Shown: positions 19,434 through 28,005 of the stretch, piece after piece
Layout of the letters: each line of letters starts with the position of its first letter
Numbering within the stretch: the stretch's first letter is position 1
NCBI GenBank assembly: GCA_024397955.1
Contig: CP073744.1
Span: forward strand, 1,178,001 to 1,242,000
Length of the DNA: 64,000 bases
Direction of reading: 5' to 3'
DNA from: a bacterium SCSIO 12696
Lineage (GTDB): Bacteria; Pseudomonadota; Gammaproteobacteria; Pseudomonadales; Porticoccaceae
Program-made: the position numbers and the translations under genes
Notes under the pieces: generated by a model
Told to the model about the DNA's origin: nothing
Databases searched by the model: none
The model's input: the letters and a program-made list of their open reading frames with translations, nothing else

Positions 19434-20240
19434 TTATAATTTCGCACCACAAAATTTACAGTGCACCGCATCCCGGTCGTGCCCACTTTTGTCGCAATTT
19501 CGGCAGGCTCGGCCAATACGCTCACGTTGAATCTCCGTAGCCAATTCGGCGGTGAGTATGCCTGTGGGAATGGCAATAATGGAGTAGCCAGTCAGCATCG
19601 CCATGCTGGCGATGATTTTTCCGAACGCAGTGATCGGCACAATATCCCCATAGCCCACCGTGGTAATCGTAACAATCGTCCAGTAAATGCTTTTGGGAAT
19701 GCTGGTAAAACCATTTTCTGGCCCTTCCACCAAAAACATCAACGTGCCGAATACCGTACAAGCCACCAGTACCGCACTGAAGAAAATAAAAATTTTACGC
19801 CGAGACTGATACACCGAGCGCAACAATACGTTTGCTTCGCTGGTGTAGCGCAGTAGTTTTAATACCCGGAATATGCGCAACACCCGCAATAGGCGAATCA
19901 CCAAAATGTAATTGGCGCCATCGAAAAACAGCCCCAAGTAAGTGGGCACAATGGAAAGCAAATCCACCAGCCCGTAAAAGCTGAATATGTATTTTAATGG
20001 CTTCGGCGAGCAGTAGATACGGACCAGATATTCGAAGGTAAACACTGCGGTAAAGCACCACTCAATGGTGCGCAGCTCATTGCCGTAACGCTCACCTACC
20101 GCGGTGACGGTATCCAGCATCACCGCCACCACACTGATGCTGATCAACCAGATCAATACCAGGTCGAAGCGTCGCCCGGCCGGGGTGTCCGTGCCAAAAA
20201 TAATCGTATTCAACCGCTGGCGCAGCGTAGTATCAGGCAT
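19434..20240 (-). CDS. Voltage-gated-type K+ channel with C-terminal zinc ribbon
   Basis: 268 aa from ATG 20240 (an ATG at 20261 adds seven residues and is equally possible; the much longer frame to 20537 would overlap the divergent SUI1 gene). Six transmembrane segments with an S4-like helix (VIRLLRVLRIFRVLKLLR), then the pore helix and the K+ selectivity filter TTVGYGD (about residue 195). After S6 there is a short cytoplasmic tail ending in a rubredoxin-like ribbon: CRNC ... CKFC. Members with such a tail are known among bacterial ion transporters; the role of the zinc site is not. It is convergent with the EAL gene, 6 nt apart. Confidence 0.9.
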   Translation of the reverse strand: MPDTTLRQRLNTIIFGTDTPAGRRFDLVLIWLISISVVAVMLDTVTAVGERYGNELRTIEWCFTAVFTFEYLVRIYCSPKPLKYIFSFYGLVDLLSIVPTYLGLFFDGANYILVIRLLRVLRIFRVLKLLRYTSEANVLLRSVYQSRRKIFIFFSAVLVACTVFGTLMFLVEGPENGFTSIPKSIYWTIVTITTVGYGDIVPITAFGKIIASMAMLTGYSIIAIPTGILTAELATEIQRERIGRACRNCDKSGHDRDAVHCKFCGAKL

Positions 20241-20351
20241 GTTTTTTATTCCAAGCGTCATTTTTCTCGAAAGCCCGTAAAACGATTGTAGCACCGTGAG
20301 GGTTGAGGTTGGATGGGATACAATCGTGGCATCTACTTCAAGGACATCACC

Positions 20352-20678
20352 ATGAGCAAAAACAGCCGCCTGGTTTATTCCACCGACCAGGGACGAATCA
20401 AGCCCCCGCAAGAAGATGTTGCCGATAGACCCAGTGGTGACGGCGTTGTCCGCCTCAGCAGAGAGACCAAAGGCCGCAAGGGTAAAGGGGTCACGCTGGT
20501 TACCGGACTCAACCTGCCTGAGCCACAAATGAAACAACTGGCCAAACGTTTAAAGCAGTTGTGCGGTGCTGGTGGCGCTCTGAAAAATGGTGTTATCGAA
20601 CTTCAAACGGATAACCGGGAAAAAATAAAAGCCGAACTGGAAAAACAAGGCCACAACGTCAAAATCGCTGGAGGTTAG
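20352..20678 (+). CDS. yciH: SUI1/eIF1-like translation factor (YciH)
   Basis: 108 aa with an AAGGA ribosome site 8 nt before the ATG. The carboxy-terminal 80 residues are a SUI1 domain: R.TKGRKGKGVTLVTGL, then the KRLKQLCGAGGALKNGVIELQ motif and DNREKIKAELEKQGHNVKIAGG. YciH is related to eIF1 and has been linked to translation fidelity or stress inhibition; its cellular role is not settled. The next gene starts 5 nt after its stop. Confidence 0.95.
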   Translation: MSKNSRLVYSTDQGRIKPPQEDVADRPSGDGVVRLSRETKGRKGKGVTLVTGLNLPEPQMKQLAKRLKQLCGAGGALKNGVIELQTDNREKIKAELEKQGHNVKIAGG

Positions 20679-20683
20679 TTCCT

Positions 20684-21973
20684 ATGAAACGCACATTACT
20701 ATTGTTGGCATTACTCAGCCCGCTTACTGCCCAAGCGCAGCAAGGCGATTTTTCCGACCTTGTGTCTTTGTACAAACATTTTCACCAAAACCCTGAGTTG
20801 TCGTTCCACGAACAGGAAAGCGCGGCACTGATCACCTCACAACTGAAACAACTGGGTTTTGAGGTTACCAATGACGTCGGTGGCCATGGCTTGGTAGCTG
20901 TACTGCGCAACGGTGATGGCCCAACGGTGATGGTGCGCGCCGATATGGACGCCCTGCCGGTACAAGAGCAAACCGGAAAACCCTACGCCAGTACCAAAAC
21001 CGTGGTGGACGAAAATGGTAAAACCGTACACGTGATGCACGCCTGCGGCCACGACGTACATATGACTGTACTGGTGGGTACTGCTCGCCAATTGGTTGCC
21101 AAAAAAGACGACTGGAGCGGCACGCTGGTGATGATTGGCCAACCCGCTGAAGAGCGCGGAGCCGGTGCCCGCAGCATGCTGGAAGACGGCTTATTCAAAC
21201 GTTTCCCCCTCCCCGACTACAATTTAATGATGCACACCAGCGCCTCGCTGCCTGCAGGTACCATCGGTTACACACCGGAGTACGCGATGGCCAACGCGCA
21301 AACCGCAACGATTCGGGTAAAAGGTATCGGTGGCCATGGCGCCATCCCCCATAAGACCAAAGACCCTGTGGTACTCACCGCACAGATTATTACGGCGCTG
21401 CAGACCATTGTTTCTCGAGAAATATCACCCATTGATCCAGGGGTGATCTCAGTGGGCTCCGTGCACGGAGGCACCAAAGGCAATATCATCCCCGACTATG
21501 TGGATCTACAGATCACCATTCGTTCCTACCGGGATGACGTTCACAAGAAAATTACCGATGCCATCAGTCGCATTACCATCGGCCAGGCAAAAAGCTACGG
21601 CCTGCCCGATGAGCTGATGCCCGAAATCAGTTTTCGAAAAAACTACACCCCAGCGGTTTACAACCACCCGACACTGACCAAGCGTCTGTTGCCAACATTA
21701 ACTGCGGCGCTTGGGGCTGATAATGTTCTTGAAGTGCCCCCCATTATGGCCGCCGAAGACTTTGCCCGTTACGGTCGTACAGCCCACAAAATCCCCAGCC
21801 ATATGTTCTGGCTCGGATCGGTAAACCCAGCCAAATACGCCCAATCACAAACTGAAGGCTCGGAATTGCCATCATTGCATTCGCCATTCTTTGCTCCCGA
21901 GCCAGAACCTACCCTCAAAACCGGTGTTCGCGGCATGACCGCTCTGGTGATGGAACTCATGGAACAAAAGTAG
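20684..21973 (+). CDS. Exported M20D amidohydrolase/peptidase
   Basis: 429 aa with a Sec signal peptide (MKRTLLLLALLSPLTAQAQ). The M20D core is complete: FHQNPELSFHE, the RADMDALPVQE block, the metal-binding HACGHD (about residue 117) and the catalytic PAEERGAGARSML, then a dimerisation domain with GGHGAIPH. Relatives include IAA-amino acid hydrolases and N-acyl-amino-acid deacylases; the substrate cannot be told. The gene lies in a run yciH - M20 - S9 peptidase - greB, suggesting joint expression of periplasmic and cytosolic peptidases. Confidence 0.93.
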   Translation: MKRTLLLLALLSPLTAQAQQGDFSDLVSLYKHFHQNPELSFHEQESAALITSQLKQLGFEVTNDVGGHGLVAVLRNGDGPTVMVRADMDALPVQEQTGKPYASTKTVVDENGKTVHVMHACGHDVHMTVLVGTARQLVAKKDDWSGTLVMIGQPAEERGAGARSMLEDGLFKRFPLPDYNLMMHTSASLPAGTIGYTPEYAMANAQTATIRVKGIGGHGAIPHKTKDPVVLTAQIITALQTIVSREISPIDPGVISVGSVHGGTKGNIIPDYVDLQITIRSYRDDVHKKITDAISRITIGQAKSYGLPDELMPEISFRKNYTPAVYNHPTLTKRLLPTLTAALGADNVLEVPPIMAAEDFARYGRTAHKIPSHMFWLGSVNPAKYAQSQTEGSELPSLHSPFFAPEPEPTLKTGVRGMTALVMELMEQK

Positions 21974-21982
21974 GACGAGCAC

Positions 21983-23929
21983 GTGAAAACAGCCCCTTAC
22001 GGCTCCTGGAAATCACCCATTACTCCGGAGTTGATTACCAAGGCAGCGCCCGGTTTGGATCTACCGCAGGTCGACGGTGACAACCTCTACTGGCTGGAAT
22101 CCCGCCCCTGGGAAAACGGCCGCAATGTAGTGATGAGGCGCAACAGTGATGGCACCATCAGCGATGCATTGCCTGCGCCCCTGGGAGCTCGCAGCAAAGT
22201 ACACGAATACGGTGGCGCTCCTTACTGGGTCGCTAACAACGTGCTGTACTTTTGTTTGGATGCGGATCAACGCATCTATCGACTGACTTTGGACAACCCA
22301 GGCTCACTACCGGAGCCGTTAACACCAGAACCCGCATCGGGGGACCATTCGTTACGCTACGCGGACTTCTGCATAGATACGGTTAACCAACAGCTGATCT
22401 GCGTGTGCGAAACCCATCAACCCGGCCAACATGAACCTCACAATGCCCTGGTCAGCGTTCGTCTGGATGGCAGCCAGCAAATTCATACCTTGGCCAGTGG
22501 CGCTGACTTTTACAGCAACCCACGCATCAGCCCAGACGGCCAACAGATCAGCTGGTTGTGCTGGCACCACCCACAAATGCCCTGGGATGGCACTGAGCTG
22601 TGGCTGGCGGATTACAGAAATGGCAAACCACAAAAACCGCAGCTGGTGGCTGGCGGGCCCAACGAGTCTGTATTCCAACCCCAGTGGTCGCCACAGGGCG
22701 AGCTGCTTTTTGTGTCTGACCGCAGCAATTGGTGGAATATCTACCGGCTCGAAGCGGACGGCAGCGCGACAGCGGTTTGCTCAAAAGACATGGAGTTCGC
22801 CACGCCTCAATGGGTGTTTGGCATGTCCACTTACGGTTTTTTAAACGCCGACACCCTTGTTTGTTGTTACACCAAAAACAGCCAATGGCACCTGGCAACC
22901 ATCGATGTGCACAGCGGCTGCTTAACCGACTACGGCAACTCATACACTGACCTTTCAGCGTTACACGCCAATGGCGGTAACGCCTACATGATTGCCGGTT
23001 CGCCCTACAATGGCCCACAACTGGTTGAATTTAGTAACGGCCAGATAACCGCGCTCTACGGTGATGATTCGCTGCCATTTGATCGAGGTTACCTCTCTAC
23101 ACCGGAAGCCATCAGCTACCCAAGCACCGAAGGTGCCACGGCACAGGCGATTTACTACCCACCCACCAATTTGGATTACCAAGCCATCGAAGGGGAGCTG
23201 CCACCGTTGATGGTGATGTGCCATGGCGGCCCCACCGCATCTGCTAACACCGCACTCAACCTGAAAGCGCAATTTTGGGCCAGCCGGGGATTTGCGGTTG
23301 TGGACGTCAACTATCGCGGCAGCACCGGCTTTGGCCGCCACTATCGAGATGCTTTAAAGGGCAACTGGGGCCTACGGGATGTAGACGATGTAGTGGCTGG
23401 CGCCAATTACCTGGCCTCCCAACAACTGGCTGACCCGCAGCGCATGGCAATTCGCGGCGGCAGTGCCGGAGGCTATACCGTGTTGGCCGCGCTGACCTTT
23501 CACAACACTTTTAAAGCCGGTGCCAGCCTTTACGGCATCGGCGACCTGGAAATGCTGGCAAGGGACACTCACAAGTTTGAAGCCCGTTATATGGACAGCC
23601 TGGTTGGCCCCTACCCGGAAACCAAACAGGTTTACCAGGCTCGCTCCCCCATCAACCATATCGAACAATTAAACAGCCCAGTGATATTTCTCCAGGGACT
23701 GGACGATAAAGTAGTGCCACCCAACCAGGCGGAAGCGATGATCGCGGCCCTCAACCACAAAAAAGTCGCCAACGCTTACGTACCCTTTATGGGCGAAGGT
23801 CACGGCTTCCGCAAAGCGGAAAATATTATTCGCGCCTACCAGGCAGAATTGTATTTTTACGCGCGTATTTTTGGCTTCCAACTGGCAGAGCCAGTAGAGC
23901 CCATTCATATCAGCAACTTGGAACACTGA
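21983..23929 (+). CDS. S9 family prolyl oligopeptidase-like peptidase
   Basis: 648 aa, no signal peptide. An amino-terminal beta-propeller (about residues 1-380, with PDG/W.R repeats such as NPRISPDGQQISWL) precedes the alpha/beta-hydrolase domain with CHGGPT, the nucleophile elbow GGSAGG (Ser about 493), the acid LDDKVVP and the GEGHGF histidine. This is the dipeptidyl/acylaminoacyl peptidase (S9C-like) arrangement. It starts 9 nt after the M20 gene and its stop touches the greB start. Confidence 0.95.
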   Translation: MKTAPYGSWKSPITPELITKAAPGLDLPQVDGDNLYWLESRPWENGRNVVMRRNSDGTISDALPAPLGARSKVHEYGGAPYWVANNVLYFCLDADQRIYRLTLDNPGSLPEPLTPEPASGDHSLRYADFCIDTVNQQLICVCETHQPGQHEPHNALVSVRLDGSQQIHTLASGADFYSNPRISPDGQQISWLCWHHPQMPWDGTELWLADYRNGKPQKPQLVAGGPNESVFQPQWSPQGELLFVSDRSNWWNIYRLEADGSATAVCSKDMEFATPQWVFGMSTYGFLNADTLVCCYTKNSQWHLATIDVHSGCLTDYGNSYTDLSALHANGGNAYMIAGSPYNGPQLVEFSNGQITALYGDDSLPFDRGYLSTPEAISYPSTEGATAQAIYYPPTNLDYQAIEGELPPLMVMCHGGPTASANTALNLKAQFWASRGFAVVDVNYRGSTGFGRHYRDALKGNWGLRDVDDVVAGANYLASQQLADPQRMAIRGGSAGGYTVLAALTFHNTFKAGASLYGIGDLEMLARDTHKFEARYMDSLVGPYPETKQVYQARSPINHIEQLNSPVIFLQGLDDKVVPPNQAEAMIAALNHKKVANAYVPFMGEGHGFRKAENIIRAYQAELYFYARIFGFQLAEPVEPIHISNLEH

Positions 23930-24430
23930 ATGGGCCGCTACAGACCACCGTCACCCAAAAGCTCCCCTTACATCACCGCCGCCGGTGCCGCACGACTGGA
24001 GGCAGAACTTAAACAGCTTTGGAAAGTAGAGCGCCCACAAGTCACTGCGGCAGTTCAGGAAGCCGCTAAAAACGGTGACCGCTCTGAAAACGGCGATTAC
24101 ATCTACGGCAAAAAACGCCTGCGAGAAATCGACCGTCGGGTGCGCTACCTGAGCAAACGCCTGGAAAATTTGACCGTGGTAGACCGCGCGCCCAGCAATC
24201 AGGAAAAAGTATTTTTCGGCGCCTGGGTCACTGTAGAAAACGATGCTGGCGAAGAACACCGCTATCGCATTGTAGGCGCCGATGAACTGGACCCATCGCA
24301 AAACTACATCAGCGTGGACTCGCCTATGGCCAAAGCACTACTGGGCAAGCAACTGGATGACGAAGCGACGGTGGTTACGCCGACAGGCCGGGAGGAATTA
24401 GTGATTGTGGATATCGAGTATCAACCATAG
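23930..24430 (+). CDS. greB: Transcription elongation factor GreB
   Basis: 166 aa. GreB rescues backtracked RNA polymerase by stimulating transcript cleavage. The coiled-coil has ITAAGAARLEAELKQLWKVERP and the tip acidic pair in GDRSENGDYIYGKKRLREIDRR; the longer tip sequence and length distinguish it from GreA. The carboxy-terminal FKBP-like domain ends in IVDIEYQP. The ATG directly follows the TGA of the S9 gene with no spacer. It is the last core gene before the AT-rich island. Confidence 0.96.
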   Translation: MGRYRPPSPKSSPYITAAGAARLEAELKQLWKVERPQVTAAVQEAAKNGDRSENGDYIYGKKRLREIDRRVRYLSKRLENLTVVDRAPSNQEKVFFGAWVTVENDAGEEHRYRIVGADELDPSQNYISVDSPMAKALLGKQLDDEATVVTPTGREELVIVDIEYQP

Positions 24431-24458
24431 TAGTGGCCAACAATTGCACGCCCTAAAG

Positions 24459-24490
24459 TCAGGCGTATTCATCGATGCGCGATCGATTAT
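24459..24490 (-). pseudogene. Remnant 3' end of the IDEY-tail small gene
   Basis: On the minus strand this reads NRSRIDEYA-stop. It matches the end of the small gene at 38301-38471 (NRPHIDEYV-stop) at 24 of 32 bases, with most differences in third codon positions. The upstream codons of that gene are absent here. The two copies are in the same orientation and bracket the whole accessory region. Confidence 0.55.
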
Positions 24491-24578
24491 GGAGAGTAAG
24501 AAATGCTGAAGCAAAACGTATATGGAAACCTTGTGCGATGGCAAAAAAATCTAGAAGGAAAAGCTTGTAAATTCAACC

Positions 24579-24622
24579 TGATCTGACAAGAACCTTCTGA
24601 AAAATCGGTAACTGTCAGATCA
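24579..24622. repeat. 10-bp inverted repeat
   Basis: TGATCTGACA (24579-24588) and TGTCAGATCA (24613-24622) are perfect reverse complements with a 24-nt loop, in the gap between greB and the first island gene. No T tract follows, so it is not a clear terminator. Confidence 0.5.
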
Positions 24623-24669
24623 AGTCTGAATTACTACAAACTATGAATTCACCTCTCTTCTCGTAGTGT

Positions 24670-25191
24670 TTAGTTGTCAAAGTTTTTAGCTACTGAATCA
24701 TGAAAGTCTTTTTCGGACATCTTAGTTTTGCGAACATCTTCCTGCCCAACAGGATAGCCAAACCTAAATTTAGTTTTTCCAATGAAGGGGTTAGGACGCT
24801 TGGGCATTTTTTTGTAATAGCGCCTTCCAGATATTACCAAGTTATCTTGATACTCTAAGACAATATCATAAAGCTGATTGTTATCAGAATCGGTCAACAC
24901 TAACTGGATCAGGCTATCCTCATAGACAGTTTTAGTTTCAAGTATCCCGTCGAAGTCATCGTCGCTTCTCGCACTCTTTAAATAATGATTTAGATCATAA
25001 AACGAACTCTGGTCAACCTTTCCATCGAAATTTCGATCCATAAGTTCATAATAGCCACTTTTTGTATATTCATAGGATATATCAGAAACTCCGTCTCCAT
25101 TTAAGTCTATAAAATTCTCCTCCACATCTTCAGCAGATATGGAGAAGCTTACAATCGCTAAATAAGAAACTACAATTTTAGAAAAAATCAC
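24670..25191 (-). CDS. Exported protein with four EF-hand-like calcium loops
   Basis: 173 aa with a likely signal peptide (MIFSKIVVSYLAIVSFSISA). Four acidic loops resemble EF-hand/dockerin or thrombospondin-type calcium sites: DLNGDGVSD, DRNFDGKVD, DDDFDGILE and DSDNNQLYD, spaced about 20-25 residues apart. The last third is basic. No family recognised. It is AT-rich, like the rest of the island, and last in the minus-strand series. Confidence 0.7.
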   Translation of the reverse strand: MIFSKIVVSYLAIVSFSISAEDVEENFIDLNGDGVSDISYEYTKSGYYELMDRNFDGKVDQSSFYDLNHYLKSARSDDDFDGILETKTVYEDSLIQLVLTDSDNNQLYDIVLEYQDNLVISGRRYYKKMPKRPNPFIGKTKFRFGYPVGQEDVRKTKMSEKDFHDSVAKNFDN

Positions 25192-25497
25192 ATCGCCCTC
25201 TCTTTGTCCGTTACCACCAGTATCGCCTAAGGTAGACTTTTTTCTTAGGCTTTTCTTTGTAGCTCTCTGAGCCGCGCCTCAGTCTTCAGTTTTTTTCTGC
25301 GAAATCTTTTCTATTACTACTTAAGTTAAGCGTAACTGCTGCGAATTTCTGTTGCATCTTTCCAAGACTGATATACAGTGACCTCATAATGGGCTGCCAT
25401 ATATCAGAAAAAGCCTATCGTCTTTCTTTGGGTCACTCGTAGTGAAGCCTAGGCTTCTTGGCAAAATTCAGACCACATAACGCCGAGCCATGAATTG
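25192..25497. other. Intergenic region with hairpins
   Basis: No gene seen. GCCTAAG...CTTAGGC (about 25227-25251) followed by TTTTCTTT reads as a plus-strand terminator-like hairpin. GAAGCCTAGGCTTC (25444-25457) is a perfect 14-bp palindrome. Confidence 0.4.
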
Positions 25498-25977
25498 TCA
25501 TTCTTTTAATTCACTAAGCACTTCAGCCGCCTCCTCAACACCTGCCTCAGCAGCTTTTTGAATGTATTTCAATCCAAGAATATGGTCTTTTTTAACCCCA
25601 TTAGACCCATAGAAAAGATCAAGCCCATAACTTAATTGAGCCTTCGAATGCCCGTTGATTGCAGCAGCTTTAAACAGCATGGCAGCCTTCAATTTATCCT
25701 GTTCAACTAAATCTCCTCCATCATAATAAACGCCAAGCGCATATTGCGCTGGTGGATATTCAAATCCAGCCGCTTTGGTTAAAAGCCTAACACTTCTTTT
25801 TTCAAATTCTTCAATGCTCTCGCCATTCGATAAACCAAACATTGAAAATAAATATAACGCTTCAGGGTTCTCATCATTAATCAGTGGTTGAAGGATTTTG
25901 TAGGCAAGGCTGCAATCGCCTTGCTCAATTTCTTTTTTCGCGTCATCTAAAATTTGTCGAGTTTGTATCTTATCCAT
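25498..25977 (-). CDS. Sel1-repeat protein
   Basis: 159 aa from ATG 25977 (MDKIQTRQIL); a GTG at 26022 in the same frame would add 15 residues but has no ribosome site. Sel1/TPR-like repeats are visible: AAGFEYPPAQYALGVYYDGG, AAINGHSKAQLSYGLDLFYG and AAEAGVEEAAEVL. Cytosolic, no signal peptide. Such proteins are often immunity partners in toxin islands; here this is an inference from location only. Confidence 0.8.
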   Translation of the reverse strand: MDKIQTRQILDDAKKEIEQGDCSLAYKILQPLINDENPEALYLFSMFGLSNGESIEEFEKRSVRLLTKAAGFEYPPAQYALGVYYDGGDLVEQDKLKAAMLFKAAAINGHSKAQLSYGLDLFYGSNGVKKDHILGLKYIQKAAEAGVEEAAEVLSELKE

Positions 25978-26206
25978 GGGGTATGATTGGATCTCCTGTT
26001 GGGCAGTTGAATCGGCTTTCACTGAATCAAAAGGAGGAATACTCTATATATCACTGACAGCTGTTATAACTCCTTTGTATTTTTATACAAAGAAGAAATA
26101 CTAATAGATTCGCCGTTTTCTAATATTCATTTAGTAGTAATTTTTTAGATTTTCCATCATCTCGCTCAAAAAATTTTGTAAATCCAATATTAGGTAAGCA
26201 ACCCGA

Positions 26207-26243
26207 ACTAAAACCAGACCAACTGGAATATTGCAGCTATTCA
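26207..26243 (+). repeat. Left inverted repeat: copy of immunity-gene 3' end
   Basis: Plus-strand sequence reading PELKPDQLE, then AGCTATTCAT. It is an inverted, about 85% identical copy of the end of the immunity gene at 27058 (minus strand). The copy overlaps the last codons of the ATPase gene. Confidence 0.65.
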
Positions 26244-27016
26244 TCGGCTATTAGCTGACTTACCATTGATTCATGGTTATTCAAAAAGCGTTTAGTTACT
26301 ATGTAGTGTTCAGTATCTTCATAGCTAATTTCATTCATTTCACCGTTATCAAGTGAAATAATTTTCGAATCTGGATAAGCCATTAATATTGGGGAATGGG
26401 TTGCGACTATGAACTGTGAGCCATCAGCAATAAGCTGGTGCATCCTTGAAATCATTGCCATTTGACGCGTAGGTGATAATGCTGCTTCTGGCTCATCCAA
26501 TATATATAGCCCTTGACCACTAAAACGATTCATCATTAGCGCGAAGAAAGATTCACCATGTGACTGCTCATGCAAAGAAACACCACCATATGAATTAATA
26601 ATTGGTGGGCCGCCGGGACCTTCATCTAATTTTTCTATTTCTGTCGCTACATTGTAGAAACTTTCTGCCCGTAAAAAGAAACCGTCTTTTGGTCGTTCGA
26701 AGGGCCGTGATAATCGAAGGTACTTCCATAGCGGCGAGTGTGAAATTCTAGTTGAAAAAGAAAAGTTCTTTGTCCCACCTTCTGCATTAAAACCCCAGGC
26801 AACAGCTAATGCTTCAAGAAAGGTGGATTTTCCCGTGCCATTCTCCCCAACAAAAAAAGTAATATGGGGATGAAAAACCATGTTCTCGAAGTGCTGCATG
26901 ATTGGAAGTGTAAGCGGAAATTCTTCAAAATTTTCTACTTTTTCCCTTAAAAACTTTGCCGAATGAATGAATCGGGGGCTCTCAAAAAATGGCACTTTTA
27001 GAATATTCCTAATCAA
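26237..27016 (-). CDS. AAA/ABC-type ATPase (COG3910-like)
   Basis: 259 aa. Walker A GENGTGKST (about residue 57), a signature-like segment (SHGESFFALM), Walker B with catalytic Glu (LYILDEPEAALS) and the H-loop ATHSP make a complete ABC/SMC-type nucleotide-binding domain. There are no membrane parts. Similar stand-alone ATPases of unknown role occur in defence and mobile regions. The gene is bracketed by inverted repeats derived from an immunity-gene end, suggesting it arrived or was flipped as a cassette. Confidence 0.88.
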   Translation of the reverse strand: MIRNILKVPFFESPRFIHSAKFLREKVENFEEFPLTLPIMQHFENMVFHPHITFFVGENGTGKSTFLEALAVAWGFNAEGGTKNFSFSTRISHSPLWKYLRLSRPFERPKDGFFLRAESFYNVATEIEKLDEGPGGPPIINSYGGVSLHEQSHGESFFALMMNRFSGQGLYILDEPEAALSPTRQMAMISRMHQLIADGSQFIVATHSPILMAYPDSKIISLDNGEMNEISYEDTEHYIVTKRFLNNHESMVSQLIADE

Positions 27017-27048
27017 GGTGTAATATTAAAGAGCCCCAACTTACATGA

Positions 27049-27086
27049 ATAGCTTCGCTATTCCAATTGATCTGGCTTTAGTTCGG
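27049..27086 (-). repeat. Right inverted repeat: immunity-gene 3' end
   Basis: Minus-strand CCGAACTAAAGCCAGATCAA and the bases after it, through AGCTATTCAT, mirror the plus-strand block at 26207-26243. Confidence 0.65.
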
Positions 27087-27273
27087 GGTGTTCGTCGAAT
27101 ATTGGATTCATAATGTCTAACAACATACTCCCCATTAGCTTACCAATTGCTCTGCGGTGAGAAGCTAACTCATCTTCTGAACAGTTATCTTTAACAATTG
27201 CAACCGACTGGTTAAGTCGGTCGCCAAACTCCAGCATTAGATCAACAATTTCAACGGCTACTTCTTTTTTCAT
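27058..27273 (-). CDS. Putative immunity protein of orphan Rhs toxin tail
   Basis: 71 aa, helical and acidic (MKKEVAVEIVDLMLEFGDRL ... ELKPDQLE). The ATG lies one base after the stop of the Rhs tail (TGA-T-ATG), the coupling expected for a toxin/immunity pair. A longer in-frame reading back to 27444 would overlap the Rhs tail in another frame and is not credible. I have no firm family name; the immunity role is inferred from position. Confidence 0.7.
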   Translation of the reverse strand: MKKEVAVEIVDLMLEFGDRLNQSVAIVKDNCSEDELASHRRAIGKLMGSMLLDIMNPIFDEHPELKPDQLE

Positions 27274-27274
27274 A

Positions 27275-27841
27275 TCATTCACAATCGTCAGGTTCTTCCA
27301 TACAGCGATTGACACAGTTCCAGAAAGAAAAACCATTATCATTAGTTGGTAACGTTGAATCGGAACAGCGTTCGATGCAGCGATCCTTCTTGGATTTCTG
27401 ACTACTCTCACCTGGAATGGCAGGAAAAGGATAGACATTATCATCCTCTGAAGCCATTGGAGTAACTAAAGGAGGCGCAAACCTTGGGGCCGCAGATCTT
27501 GCTCCTGTTCGTGCAGCATTTCCTACAGCACCTCTAGCGGCTTGGGTTCCCGCCCATCTAACAGCTTGCCAAATTAAAGGACCGAACCATACAGCCTCTC
27601 CATCAGGATCGAAATACATAACCGGGCTTTGCAATGCATACCCATAGGTACTTATTCCTCCACCTAACCCAATCGGATCAGACTGTATATACCGCCCAGT
27701 AGCAGGATCATAATCCCTAAAGTAGTTATAGTGCAGCCCCGACTCTTCATCAAAGTATTGCCCAGGGAATCTTAGGTTATTGGCAATCGTATTGGTGATG
27801 ATTGTGGCCTCACCAAGTGGCTTTCTGAGATGGATAGCTGC
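27275..27841 (-). pseudogene. Orphan Rhs core/toxin tail (5' end missing)
   Basis: From 27826 the frame reads RKPLGEATIITNTIANNLRF, then PGQYFDEESGLHYNYFRDYD and SDPIGLGGGISTYGY, nearly identical to the core of the large Rhs gene (29509). It then diverges into a tail of about 100 residues (AAPRFAPPL..., ending with four paired Cys: CIERC, FWNCVNRC). The frame is closed by TAA at 27842 and has no credible start, so it is a displaced C-terminal cassette, the standard reservoir form in Rhs loci. Its immunity gene follows and seems intact. Confidence 0.85.
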
Positions 27842-27874
27842 TTAGTACTAGCGACAGAACCGTAATTCTAAAAC

Positions 27875-27904
27875 AACACTGGCCTGCTACGAGCGGCCAG
27901 TGTT
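27875..27904. terminator. Bidirectional-looking terminator
   Basis: AACACTGGCC (27875-27884) pairs perfectly with GGCCAGTGTT (27895-27904), 10-nt loop, with T-rich runs on both strands. It would end transcription from the ankyrin immunity gene (minus). Confidence 0.85.
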
Positions 27905-28005
27905 TTCATGTAGGTTATAGTTCTATTTGTAAACGCCTAACCAGCCGTTCATTTATCATGTTAGGACAATATATTTTCGGCTTGCCCTGCTATAGAAACT
28001 ATAGC

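Noticed and set aside
20241..20537. Longer start for the K+ channel
   Set aside because: Would overlap the divergent SUI1-like gene and adds non-conserved residues.
27274..27444. Longer start for the small immunity gene
   Set aside because: Overlaps the Rhs tail in another frame; the ATG directly after the toxin stop is better.
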